Positions 43,177 to 51,733 of a DNA stretch of 64,000 bases are shown here, piece after piece. The stretch spans positions 1,274,249-1,338,248 of the forward strand of contig NZ_CP156626.1 of NCBI RefSeq assembly GCF_039852015.1. The letters are read 5' to 3'. The notes beneath the pieces are model-generated. The model worked only from the letters and a program-made list of their open reading frames with translations, was not told where the DNA came from and ran no database searches. Position 1 is the stretch's first letter; each line of letters opens with the position of its first letter. Origin of the DNA: Robbsia sp. KACC 23696 (GTDB taxonomy: Bacteria > Pseudomonadota > Gammaproteobacteria > Burkholderiales > Burkholderiaceae). The position numbers and the translations under genes are program-made.

Positions 43177-44364
43177 ATGACACCAAACCGCCGCGGTACG
43201 TTTCCAAAGCTGATCGTCGACGCTGCATCGATTCTGGCGGATCGCCCCAGCGGCATTGGCCATTACGCGCTAGGCATTATCAAGGCGTTCGATGACTTTG
43301 CCTCTCGCGGCGTCTTGTCCTATTCTCTGCTCGCACCGAAGCGTCTGCTTCCGCGCGCGGACGCACTAGGTCTCGATCATCGCGATCCAAGCGTCGCAAT
43401 GCATCCGTTGAAAAAGAACCTCGCGCATCAGATCCTGAAAAGATCGCTGCCGCTGGCAATGGATCGGGTCATGCCGTCAGGTGTCTACTATTTCCCTGCG
43501 TTCAAAATGCTACCGATGCACAAGCGCGCGTCGGCCGTGGTGATCCATGACATGGCGCATCTCGATATGCGTGGTTGCGTGGAGCAGGGGAATGTCGCGC
43601 AGCTGGACTACAGCTTGCCACATGTCATGATGCACGCCAGTGCCATCGTGACAGTTTCACGGTTCAGCAGGGACCGGATCGCACATCACTTCGGCATCGA
43701 TCCGACGCGGATCACCGTCGCCACGCCCGCCGTCGATCGGCAATGCTATCGTCCGATGTCGGCCGACGACAGCCGCCGTATCCGCGAATCCTGCGGTGTC
43801 TTCACCGACGATTTCGTGTTGTCCGTTGGTAATCTGGAGCCGCGCAAGAATCACGCAAACGTCATCCGGGCATTTGCAGCGCTGCCTCCCGAAAAAACGC
43901 GAAACCTCTCGCTGGTCATCATCGGTGCCGATGGGTGGCAGAGCGACGACATCGAGGCCGCCATCGCCCGTGCAGCAGCAAAGGGCATCCGCATCTTGCG
44001 CCCGACACGTTTCGTTGCGGACGAAGAGATGGCGGCGTTCTACAGCGCCGCGCGTTTCCTAGCCTTCCTGCCGCTTTACGAAGGCTTCGGCATGCCGCCG
44101 CTGGAAGCGTATGCCTGCGGGACGCCGGTGCTGGCGAGTCGCGTTGCGTCGGTGCCGGAGGCGGCGGGGGAGTGTGCGATTTATGTAGACGATCCGCTGT
44201 GCCAAACCGAGATTCGTGCACGCATGCTGGACATGCTCAACGTGACCGAGCAGAAACCCGCGTCCTTGTCGGCTGAAATGGCGACGCACCTGTCACGTTT
44301 CTGCTGGCATCGCAGCGCGCTCGTGACGGCGCAAGCGCTGACCGGCGTGGCGATCGAGGCCTGA
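43177..44364 (+). CDS. Family 4 glycosyltransferase
   Basis: GT-B transferase of 395 residues. The N-terminal domain has LIVDAASILADRPSGIGHYA and GVYYFPAFKMLPMHKRAS. The linker holds VIHDMAHLDMRG and VTVSRFSRDRIAHHFG. The donor domain holds VLSVGNLEPRKNHANVIRAF, RFVADEEMAAFYSAARFLAF, LYEGFGMPPLEAYACG with the EX7E pair, and VASVPEAAGECAIYVDDP. Related in layout to the mannosyl/rhamnosyl GT4 enzymes at 31.7-34.2 kb but clearly separate. Just upstream (43018-43037) is a small direct repeat AGGATAGC AGGATAGC of no known meaning. It faces the 44468 gene convergently. Confidence 0.88.
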   Translation: MTPNRRGTFPKLIVDAASILADRPSGIGHYALGIIKAFDDFASRGVLSYSLLAPKRLLPRADALGLDHRDPSVAMHPLKKNLAHQILKRSLPLAMDRVMPSGVYYFPAFKMLPMHKRASAVVIHDMAHLDMRGCVEQGNVAQLDYSLPHVMMHASAIVTVSRFSRDRIAHHFGIDPTRITVATPAVDRQCYRPMSADDSRRIRESCGVFTDDFVLSVGNLEPRKNHANVIRAFAALPPEKTRNLSLVIIGADGWQSDDIEAAIARAAAKGIRILRPTRFVADEEMAAFYSAARFLAFLPLYEGFGMPPLEAYACGTPVLASRVASVPEAAGECAIYVDDPLCQTEIRARMLDMLNVTEQKPASLSAEMATHLSRFCWHRSALVTAQALTGVAIEA

Positions 44365-44467
44365 CCTGAGCTTGCCGCTCGCCGATCAGGGGGGGGCGAG
44401 TAGACTCCGCGCGTAGGCGAGAGGGGCCCGCCGCCGCTTACGTCCTTCGCGTCGTGGCACATTCGCG

Positions 44468-45325
44468 CTAACGCCGTGCCGCGTTCCCATTGTAGTAACT
44501 GAGATCGTCACTACTCAGCAAGCGTGTCATATTCGGTCCATGCGCCGTCAGTGCCGCCGCTGCCAATCCTTCTTTCTTCCCCATGACGCGTTCCGAGAAC
44601 CGGAACGCATCTGGCGGCGCGTCAGCAACGCTTGGCCAATGATGGCTAATCAAGCTCAGTGCATCGCATGCGTTGCGGAACTGGGGGTGGACGGGTTCGC
44701 GTTCCGGCATGCCGATAATGGCGCCTTGTCCGAAGCAGGCGACCACCCGCTCATAGAAAAGCCGCTCGAGCCAGTCCTGCTCCGCGATTTCCATTGAGGA
44801 AAACATCGCGCGCATTTCAGGCGTGCATTTCGCGATAAAGAATTGGGTGGCCAGCGATGCCTGATCCACGAGGCCGTAAGGGATTCCGACGCGTCGCAGC
44901 AATCGCGCCCATAGCGCACGGGCTCGCCGCGCGGGATTACGAGATGCTTGCCACTTAGGAAGGCGATCCGCGCTCCACGATGAAGCGGCGACGAGCGCGG
45001 CAGGATTGCTGGACAGCTGTGCCAAATATCGGAGCACGACTTGCTGATCGAGGATCCACGTATCGGCCTCCAAGTGGACAATGTAGTCCGCCGCGTAATG
45101 CGTGATAGCGGCCTCGATCGATACTTTCAGCAGATCCAGCGCGCCTTGCGCCAGTGGCTTCGGATCACGGTAGACGATGAGGTCTTCGAGCGTGCGCTCG
45201 TAATCGGCCGCCGCCGTGGCATGGACGATAGGCCAGGGCGCCTGCCAATTTAGTTTGATGATCTCCGCCAATATCCGCGCGCAATCCACGCGATTGTAGG
45301 ACGTGATGCAAACGACGACGCGCAT
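44468..45325 (-). CDS. Putative GT-A-fold glycosyltransferase, family unassigned
   Basis: A 285-residue cytosolic protein. It starts like a GT-A enzyme (MRVVVCITSYNRVDCARILA) and has a DXD-like acidic site in YIVHLEADTWILDQQVVLR (about 100-118), preceded by a helix (LLKVSIEAAITHYAADY) as in GT2 folds. The rest (LVDQASLATQFFIAKCTPEM, EQDWLERLFYERVVACFG) does not match a family I know. It is the last gene of the Wzx-type minus-strand set, 119 bases after the WecA-like gene. Function as a sugar transferase is inferred from fold pattern and neighbours. Confidence 0.55.
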   Translation of the reverse strand: MRVVVCITSYNRVDCARILAEIIKLNWQAPWPIVHATAAADYERTLEDLIVYRDPKPLAQGALDLLKVSIEAAITHYAADYIVHLEADTWILDQQVVLRYLAQLSSNPAALVAASSWSADRLPKWQASRNPARRARALWARLLRRVGIPYGLVDQASLATQFFIAKCTPEMRAMFSSMEIAEQDWLERLFYERVVACFGQGAIIGMPEREPVHPQFRNACDALSLISHHWPSVADAPPDAFRFSERVMGKKEGLAAAALTAHGPNMTRLLSSDDLSYYNGNAARR

Positions 45326-45444
45326 GTCAGATATCCGTAATCCTTACCTGCATCGTTGGCGATGCGTAATAAGAACCGGATTCTAGCTTTCGCGAAAACC
45401 GCGCAGGTTACCGCGCTAATAATTGGATTACCGCAGGTAAGCGA

Positions 45445-46560
45445 TCAAACCGACCCCGACGCTTTTCCTTTCCTGAAAATCAGCCACTTGGGCGCTTTAA
45501 ATCGCACGATGCTGACATACAGCCAGACATACACCAGCGCGAACAGCACGACAAACGCGAACAGCACGCCCGTCGAGCGCCAGAACAGCGTGGCCGGGAT
45601 CACCGCCAGCAGGCACAGCATCCACAGGTAGGGCGACGTCAACGAGTTGCGCTGCGTCATTTCCCGTGCCGTCTTCGCGCCGACGACCCAGCGCATCAGG
45701 CGCTTGTAGACCAGCATATGCAGGTGCACGCCGTCGGGAATGCCGGGCGAAATCCCGCGAACAAAGCGTTTCCGATAAATCGAAAAGCACACTTCGAAGA
45801 TCGGATACATCGCCAGCAGTACCGGATACCAGGGCGAGACGGTGGGATTGCGCATCACCAGCAAAATCGCCAGCTCCCCCAGGATGAAACCGAGAAAATA
45901 CGCGCCGCCATCGCCCAGAAAAATCAGCCCGGCCGGATAGTTCCACAGGAAGAAACCGAGGATCGCGCCCATCATGATCAACGAGCCCGACAACACCACC
46001 GGGTCGCCCACTTGAAAGGCCACATAGGCCAGCGAAACGAACATCATAAAAGCGACCATCGAGGCCAGGCCGTTGAACCCGTCGATGATATTGATCGCGT
46101 TTGCAAGCCCGGACACGGCGATCACCGTCAACGGCACGCCGATCAATGCCATGCCGAACCAGGGATCGATCCACGCCACGTCGACATGCGTGATGCGCAC
46201 GCCCATCAGCCACCAGCACAGCAAGGCGGAGAGCATCGTCGCCAGCAGCCGCACCACCGGCGTCACGCGCTTGGTCAGATCCTCGACCAGTCCGGACGCA
46301 AAGGCCGGCAGACCGCAGGCCGTCATGATCAGCAAGCCATCGGCGACGCGGGCGTATCGGGTGAAATAGAGTTGCAGCGTGGCCAGGACGAGGCCGATGA
46401 AGATACCGACACCGCCAATGCGCGGCACCGGTTGTGCGTGGAATTTCTGTACCCCGTTCAGGTCACGATCCGCCGAGAGTTCGGCGTGAAGATGGGCATA
46501 ACGGACGATCAGCAACGTGATCAACAGCGAGACAAAGAAGCCTAGAGCAAGACTGAGCAT
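45445..46560 (-). CDS. WecA-type undecaprenyl-phosphate GlcNAc/hexose-1-phosphate transferase
   Basis: MraY/WecA-family initiating transferase of 371 residues with eleven or so membrane segments. Features: KFHAQPVPRIGGVGIFIGLV at the first cytosolic loop, the catalytic acids in INIIDGFNGLASMVAF, LIFLGDGGAYFLGFILGEL, and the His-containing loop PDGVHLHMLVYKRLMRW. It is closer to WecA/WbiH-type proteins than to the WbpL-like one at 37.5 kb, so the window encodes two different initiating enzymes. It lies 61 bases after galE on the same strand, in a set headed by the flippase. Confidence 0.88.
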   Translation of the reverse strand: MLSLALGFFVSLLITLLIVRYAHLHAELSADRDLNGVQKFHAQPVPRIGGVGIFIGLVLATLQLYFTRYARVADGLLIMTACGLPAFASGLVEDLTKRVTPVVRLLATMLSALLCWWLMGVRITHVDVAWIDPWFGMALIGVPLTVIAVSGLANAINIIDGFNGLASMVAFMMFVSLAYVAFQVGDPVVLSGSLIMMGAILGFFLWNYPAGLIFLGDGGAYFLGFILGELAILLVMRNPTVSPWYPVLLAMYPIFEVCFSIYRKRFVRGISPGIPDGVHLHMLVYKRLMRWVVGAKTAREMTQRNSLTSPYLWMLCLLAVIPATLFWRSTGVLFAFVVLFALVYVWLYVSIVRFKAPKWLIFRKGKASGSV

Positions 46561-46621
46561 GACACGGAGGGTTAGGGGGAGCGGTGCCGGCGCCCGTCAA
46601 GGCGTCGGCACAAACACGGGG

Positions 46622-47719
46622 TCAGGCCGGCGCGTCCGCGAAGCCGTGCGGATTCTGCGACTGCCAACGCCATTGATCGACGCACATCCGGGCAAGATCA
46701 TACTCCGCGCGCCAGCCGATCAGTTCGGCGGCCTTTGCCGGGTCGGCATAGCACGCGGCGATATCGCCAGGACGTCGGTCGACGATTTCATACGGCACCG
46801 GGCGGCCCGATGCGGCCTCGAAGGCACGAATCGCATCCAGCACGCTATAGCCCAAACCGGTGCCCAGATTCACGACAAAGCTGTCGTCGAGCTTCACCAG
46901 GGCATCGAGCGCCGCCAGGTGGCCACGGGCCAGATCGACGACGTGAATATAGTCGCGCACGCCGGTGCCGTCGTGCGTGGGGTAATCGCCGCCGAACACG
47001 CGCAGTTTCGCCAGACGTCCGACGGCCACCTGCGCAACATACGGCATCAGATTATTCGGGATGCCGGCCGGATCCTCACCGATCAGGCCGCTCTCATGCG
47101 AACCCACCGGATTGAAATACCGCAGCGTGGCAATGCGCCAGGATTTGTCCGCCACCAGCAAGTCGCGCAGGATCTGCTCGGCAATCAGCTTGGACTGACC
47201 GTACGGATTCGTCGCCGACAACGGGAAGCTTTCGTCGATCGGCACCGAGGCGGGGTCGCCATAGACGGTCGCCGACGAGCTGAAGACGAAGTGCTTGACC
47301 TTATGACGCTCCATTGCATCGAGGACGTTCAGCAGGCCTTCCATATTGTTGCGGTAATAGGCGAGCGGCTTTTGTACCGATTCGCCCACTGCCTTCAGCG
47401 CGGCGAAATGGATGACGCCGGTGATCGGCGCGGCGGTGAAAATGCCATCGAGCAAGGTGGCGTCCCGCACGTCACCTTCGACGAAAGTCACCGGGCGACC
47501 GACGATCCGTTCGATGCGTCGGACAGCTTCGCGCTTGCTGTTGATCAGATTGTCGACGATCACGACGTCATATCCGGCGTTCATCAATTCGACGCAGGTA
47601 TGCGCACCAATATAGCCGGCGCCGCCGGTGACGAGGATGCGTCCCTTCACGGCGCTGTCGCGCCCCGATCCGCCCAGAGCCTGACTCGCACCCGATTGTG
47701 TCTGCGCAATACTGTTCAT
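46622..47719 (-). CDS. galE: UDP-glucose 4-epimerase
   Basis: SDR enzyme interconverting UDP-Glc and UDP-Gal (and possibly the N-acetyl forms), 365 residues. It has ILVTGGAGYIGAHTCVELMN after a 26-residue lead that exceeds E. coli GalE, VDNLINSKREAVRRIE, VIHFAALKAVGESVQKPL, VFSSSATVYGDP, NPYGQSKLIAEQIL (YxxxK), RYFNPVGSHESGLIGEDP and GTGVRDYIHVVDLARGH. Start ATG overlaps the stop of the GT2-GT4 gene (ATGA), so the epimerase is made with the transferases that presumably use its product. Identification is secure; substrate range is not. Confidence 0.96.
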   Translation of the reverse strand: MNSIAQTQSGASQALGGSGRDSAVKGRILVTGGAGYIGAHTCVELMNAGYDVVIVDNLINSKREAVRRIERIVGRPVTFVEGDVRDATLLDGIFTAAPITGVIHFAALKAVGESVQKPLAYYRNNMEGLLNVLDAMERHKVKHFVFSSSATVYGDPASVPIDESFPLSATNPYGQSKLIAEQILRDLLVADKSWRIATLRYFNPVGSHESGLIGEDPAGIPNNLMPYVAQVAVGRLAKLRVFGGDYPTHDGTGVRDYIHVVDLARGHLAALDALVKLDDSFVVNLGTGLGYSVLDAIRAFEAASGRPVPYEIVDRRPGDIAACYADPAKAAELIGWRAEYDLARMCVDQWRWQSQNPHGFADAPA

Positions 47720-49887
47720 CTGTCGTACTCCACCGAAAATGTTCGTCCCGTGATGTCCGAGAGCGTGCGCTGGTATTGCTGCAATACCACGCGCTCATCG
47801 AATTCCCGCTCCGCCTTCTGCCGCGCCGCCCGCTCCACTTCGCGTCGGCGCGCGGAAGGCCATGTCAATACCGCGCGCATGGCATCGGCCAATGCGTCGG
47901 CATCCCGGACCTCACACAGTATGCCATTGACTTGATCCTCGACCACTTCGACGCATCCCGGAACGCGGGTCGCAATGGCGATGCGGCCCATCGCGGCAGC
48001 CTCCATCAAGGTGCGCGGCACCCCTTCGCGATACGAGGGCAGAACGATGCAGTCGGCCTGCGCAATCGCGGGGCGGACATCGTGCGCCTCGCCCAGATAG
48101 GTCATCACACCTTCCGCCACCCAGGCATCGACCTCGGCGCGCGAGATGGCCGACGGGTTCTCGACGCCTACCGGACCGAGCAATTGCCATTCGACGTCGG
48201 GGAATTCGGCGCGCAGCTTTCGTGCGGCATCGACATATTCGCCAACGCCTTTGTCCCATAACAAACGACCGATCAACAGGAAGCGGAAGGGCGGGCGGGC
48301 GGGCGGCGGCGTCATCGCGAAATGCTGCAGATCGACGCCTTCCCCGCGCAACAAGCGCGCACGCTTCGGATGCGCGAGCAGCTTGCCGTCGAGAAAAGCG
48401 CTACGGTCATCGGGATTTAGAAACCAGACCTCACGCGGAAAGCGGAACGCCATCCGATACAGCGCACGGGCGACCCGTGCCGCCGGCGTGTCGTGCAGGA
48501 AAACATAGCCCAGGCCCGTGGTGACGGCGACCGACGGCACCCGCGCGAGCGCGGCGGCCAACGTGCCGTAAATGTTCGGCTTGATCGTGTAATGAAACAC
48601 CGTGTCCGGTCGGAGGCGCCGATAGAGTCCGTAAAGCTGCAACAACGTGGCGCCATCCTGCAAGGGGCGCGTGCCCTTGGACGCCATCTTGAGCGGCAGG
48701 CACGCGCAGCCCATTTCGCGCAAAAGCGCGAAGGTCCGGTCTTCCGGCGCAATGATCGTGATGCGCACCTTCTGCGCCAGTAGCGTCTGCAGCAGGCCTT
48801 GCCGATAGTTGTAGATCGACCAGGCGGTGTTCGACACCAGGCAGAGATGCAATCCAGCGACAGCTTTGTCAGGGGACGGGATCGCGGCGCGCGGCGCGGT
48901 ATCGGACGCGTTCGTTGCGGAAGCCGCTGTCGACGCGGGGGCCGCGGGGGCGGCACTCCCCCGCGTGCCGCCGCCGAACAACGTGCGTTTGATTCCTTGC
49001 AGCACGGTATAGGGCACCACGCGATGCACGACGTGTTTTGCGATACCGAGCCAGTAATAGGGATTCGCCGCTTGCGTCAGCGTCCACTCGCGGCGGAACA
49101 AGCGCAGCGTGGAGTCGATCTGCCGCTGGCGTCGCGTCGCGCTGATGCCCTGCTCGTTGATCTCATAGCGCAAGCCGATATCGGGCAGATTCGCGCAATC
49201 GTGGCGGCGCAGGATGCGCAGAAACAGATCGAGATCTTCGGCAGCGGGATAGTCGGCCGTGTATCCGCCGGCCTCCGCCAAGGCGCTGGCGCGGATTGTC
49301 ATCGCCGGATGAATGAAACAGCTCCGAGCGAAACATTGCCGGCGGATCGTCTCCGGATCGAGCGGGGGGCGCAGCGTGTAGAGGCGCAGGCCCTCGCGAT
49401 TCACCACATCGACGGCCATGCCGATCGCGCCGACGCGCGGATGTGCCGCGAGATAAGCGAGTTGCGCCGTTCGCGCACCCCGCAGCGGAATATCGCCGGC
49501 ATCGAGGCGCGCGATAAACCGCTGGGACAAGTCGTCCCGCTGGGAAACGTGCGTCACGTGCGACGCGGGCGCCAGGTGCGTCACGTCGGCCGCGTGCGCC
49601 GCGTTGACCGCCGCCGAATCGCCCAGCAAAGCCTGTGTCCCTGCCGCCAGCGCCGCCTCGATGCCGCCGTTCGGCGACAGGCGCAGGATGTCGATATGCA
49701 CGTTCGCGGCAAGCGTCGATGTGGGCGGCGCCACGAACGGTGGCGTACTGCCGTCGTCGACGATCAGCACCCGCACGCGCGCCAGCGCCGGTTCGTCGAG
49801 CGCCGCCAACGTGCGCCAGGCGTCGTCCTGCGCATTGAACACCGGCATCAGCACGTCCAACTGTGCGGGGTGAAGCAAATCGCTCAT
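47716..49887 (-). CDS. Two-domain glycosyltransferase: GT2 fused to PglA-like GT4
   Basis: 723 residues. The GT2 part (about 1-275) has LDVLMPVFNAQDDAWRTLAA, VLIVDDGSTPPF, then an expanded Ala/His-rich stretch where most GT2 enzymes are short, and SCFIHPAMTIRASALAEAGG with DYPAAEDLDLFLRILRRHD (ED base). An Ala/Thr-rich linker (about 310-345) leads to a GT4 part. It starts LHLCLVSNTAWSIYNYRQGL and has FHYTIKPNIYGTLAAALARV, TTGLGYVF, LLIGRLLWDKGVGEYVDAAR and LPSYREGVPRTLMEAAAMG (EX7E). The GT4 half resembles PglA-type amino-sugar transferases. ATG 49887 overlaps the flippase stop; an in-frame 88-codon extension upstream is rejected. The fusion would make two successive linkages of one repeat unit. 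Confidence 0.88.
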   Translation of the reverse strand: MSDLLHPAQLDVLMPVFNAQDDAWRTLAALDEPALARVRVLIVDDGSTPPFVAPPTSTLAANVHIDILRLSPNGGIEAALAAGTQALLGDSAAVNAAHAADVTHLAPASHVTHVSQRDDLSQRFIARLDAGDIPLRGARTAQLAYLAAHPRVGAIGMAVDVVNREGLRLYTLRPPLDPETIRRQCFARSCFIHPAMTIRASALAEAGGYTADYPAAEDLDLFLRILRRHDCANLPDIGLRYEINEQGISATRRQRQIDSTLRLFRREWTLTQAANPYYWLGIAKHVVHRVVPYTVLQGIKRTLFGGGTRGSAAPAAPASTAASATNASDTAPRAAIPSPDKAVAGLHLCLVSNTAWSIYNYRQGLLQTLLAQKVRITIIAPEDRTFALLREMGCACLPLKMASKGTRPLQDGATLLQLYGLYRRLRPDTVFHYTIKPNIYGTLAAALARVPSVAVTTGLGYVFLHDTPAARVARALYRMAFRFPREVWFLNPDDRSAFLDGKLLAHPKRARLLRGEGVDLQHFAMTPPPARPPFRFLLIGRLLWDKGVGEYVDAARKLRAEFPDVEWQLLGPVGVENPSAISRAEVDAWVAEGVMTYLGEAHDVRPAIAQADCIVLPSYREGVPRTLMEAAAMGRIAIATRVPGCVEVVEDQVNGILCEVRDADALADAMRAVLTWPSARRREVERAARQKAEREFDERVVLQQYQRTLSDITGRTFSVEYDR

Positions 49888-51560
49888 CGTGTTTCCGTAG
49901 TAGAAGCGTCGCCGCCCGGCGTCTCGACGGGGCCGGCGTGCAAGGCGGCGCCCGGCAGGCCCGCACGTGCGTCGGCGACCGCGTGCTGCTCGACGAGCCG
50001 CATGCGCCGGATCGCGCTGCGCGCAAAGCGCAGATCGGCGATCAACGCGGCGACGTAGCCGACAGCCAGCCCGGCCAGCGCGCCATAGCCGCCATAGTGC
50101 GGCACCAGCGCGATATCGACGCCGAAGGCCAACACCATTGCAGTCAGCCACTTGCCCAGGACCAGTCGCCGCGCCTGAAACTTCAACGCAATCAGATTGG
50201 CGATGGCTTCGAGTCCGGCCAGCACGCCGATCCAGCTTGCCCAGGCAAGATAACTGGCGGCGGCATCGAAGCCCGGACCGAAGACGAGCCGCACGATCCA
50301 GGGCGCGGCCGCCGACAGCAGCAGGGCGCCCACACTCATGGCGATCAGCGTCAGGGTCAGGAGCCGCCAGAGATTGCGTTGCAGCGCAGCGGCGTTTTCT
50401 GCCCGATAGATGAAGGCCGGTCCCACCGTCTGCGCGAGCATCAAGGCGACGGTGATCCAGTTTTCGGTCAACTGCTGCGAGGCGGCGTAACGGCCGAGCG
50501 TCGCATAGTCGGCATAGTGCTGAAGCACCAGCCGGTCGAGTTTCATGAAGACGTACATGCAGACGAGGCCGATCCAGAACACGGCCCCCGAGTGCAGATA
50601 AGTGCGAAGCAGGCCCCCATCGACGCGCCAGCGAATCTCCGCGCGGACGGCCTGATCTTGTGCATCGACGGGATGACGGCGCCAGAATCGACGGTAGTAG
50701 AGGGCGAGGCCTGCGGCGATGACGGCGGATTCCGCCGCCCAGAGCCAGCCGAGCGCGCCGGCTGGGACCGCCAGCTTGACCAGCAGCGCCAGCACCACGG
50801 CTTTGGCAAGGGCCGTACCGAGGCTCAGCACCAGGGCCGGCTTGGAATAGGTCCGCGCCTGGAGCCAGGTGGAAATAACGCCGAAAGGCTCGCGGAACAG
50901 CATCGTCGCGGCCAGCCCCGCGAGCATGGCGGCGACTTGGGGATCGATGTCCGTCGCGCCTGGGCCCATTCCGAAAACCAGCCCGGCCAAGGCGCCCCAG
51001 ACCAGCAGCAAGGCAATCGCGGACACGCCGAAGCGCAAGGCGAACGCGCTGCCGAGGATGGTGCCCAGCATCGGGGGGCGGCGGTGGGGCGAGGCGTTTG
51101 CGTCGGCGTCGGCGTCACGTCCGGGCGTCCGGGCGACCGACTGTGACGCGTCTGTCGCTTTCGCCGCGACCGGATCCGTTCGCGCGTGCAACGCGGCGAC
51201 GATCGCCGGCACCAGAATCTCGGCGCCACAGATCCAGGTCAGCGGTGCGACCACCGTCAGCAGCGTGTTCGCGTACTGCCACTTGCCGAAGAGGTCCGCG
51301 CCCAGATAGCGGGCAAGCAGGCCCGATACGACGATGGCGACGCCCAACTGCGTCAGCCGCTCGGCTGCCAGCCAGAAAAGGTTATGCGCGGCGGCGCGCA
51401 CCGCGCCCGAGGGGACGGCGGCGGTGGCGGTATCGGGCGCGGTATGTCGCACGCGGGGAGAAGCCTTCAACGGATGCCTTGGTAGACGGCATTTTCGGGC
51501 CGTCGCGTCATGATGGAATGGTTTTTTGCCGACGAGCGACGAGGCCTTCTGGCTTCGCAT
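49884..51560 (-). CDS. wzx: Wzx-type oligosaccharide flippase
   Basis: MOP-superfamily exporter that moves undecaprenyl-PP-linked repeat units to the periplasm. About 12-14 hydrophobic segments; typical start AAHNLFWLAAERLTQLGVAI and LLARYLGADLFGKWQYANTL, then MLFREPFGVISTWLQARTYS, MYVFMKLDRLVLQHYADYAT with GRYAASQQLTENWITVALML, and the late WASWIGVLAGLEAIANLIAL. At 558 residues it is long for Wzx (about 420-500). The extra is a 55-residue basic N-terminus whose start is uncertain and a cytosolic Ala/Asp-rich loop near 145-160 (GRDADADANASPHRRPP). It heads the minus-strand set and diverges from manB. No wzy polymerase is apparent beside it. Confidence 0.85.
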   Translation of the reverse strand: MRSQKASSLVGKKPFHHDATARKCRLPRHPLKASPRVRHTAPDTATAAVPSGAVRAAAHNLFWLAAERLTQLGVAIVVSGLLARYLGADLFGKWQYANTLLTVVAPLTWICGAEILVPAIVAALHARTDPVAAKATDASQSVARTPGRDADADANASPHRRPPMLGTILGSAFALRFGVSAIALLLVWGALAGLVFGMGPGATDIDPQVAAMLAGLAATMLFREPFGVISTWLQARTYSKPALVLSLGTALAKAVVLALLVKLAVPAGALGWLWAAESAVIAAGLALYYRRFWRRHPVDAQDQAVRAEIRWRVDGGLLRTYLHSGAVFWIGLVCMYVFMKLDRLVLQHYADYATLGRYAASQQLTENWITVALMLAQTVGPAFIYRAENAAALQRNLWRLLTLTLIAMSVGALLLSAAAPWIVRLVFGPGFDAAASYLAWASWIGVLAGLEAIANLIALKFQARRLVLGKWLTAMVLAFGVDIALVPHYGGYGALAGLAVGYVAALIADLRFARSAIRRMRLVEQHAVADARAGLPGAALHAGPVETPGGDASTTETR

Positions 51561-51733
51561 AGAATAACTATCGACCTGCTATTTCGGGTGACCGCAAGCT
51601 GTAACAATTCAATACAGGTCACGGACGATCCACAATCCGCGATTATATTGAAAGAGTAAGGTGAAGGGGCACGCTCAGGCGGCGCGACGGTTCGCGCTAC
51701 CGATGACATTTCCAATAAAGGTGAAAGCAAGCA

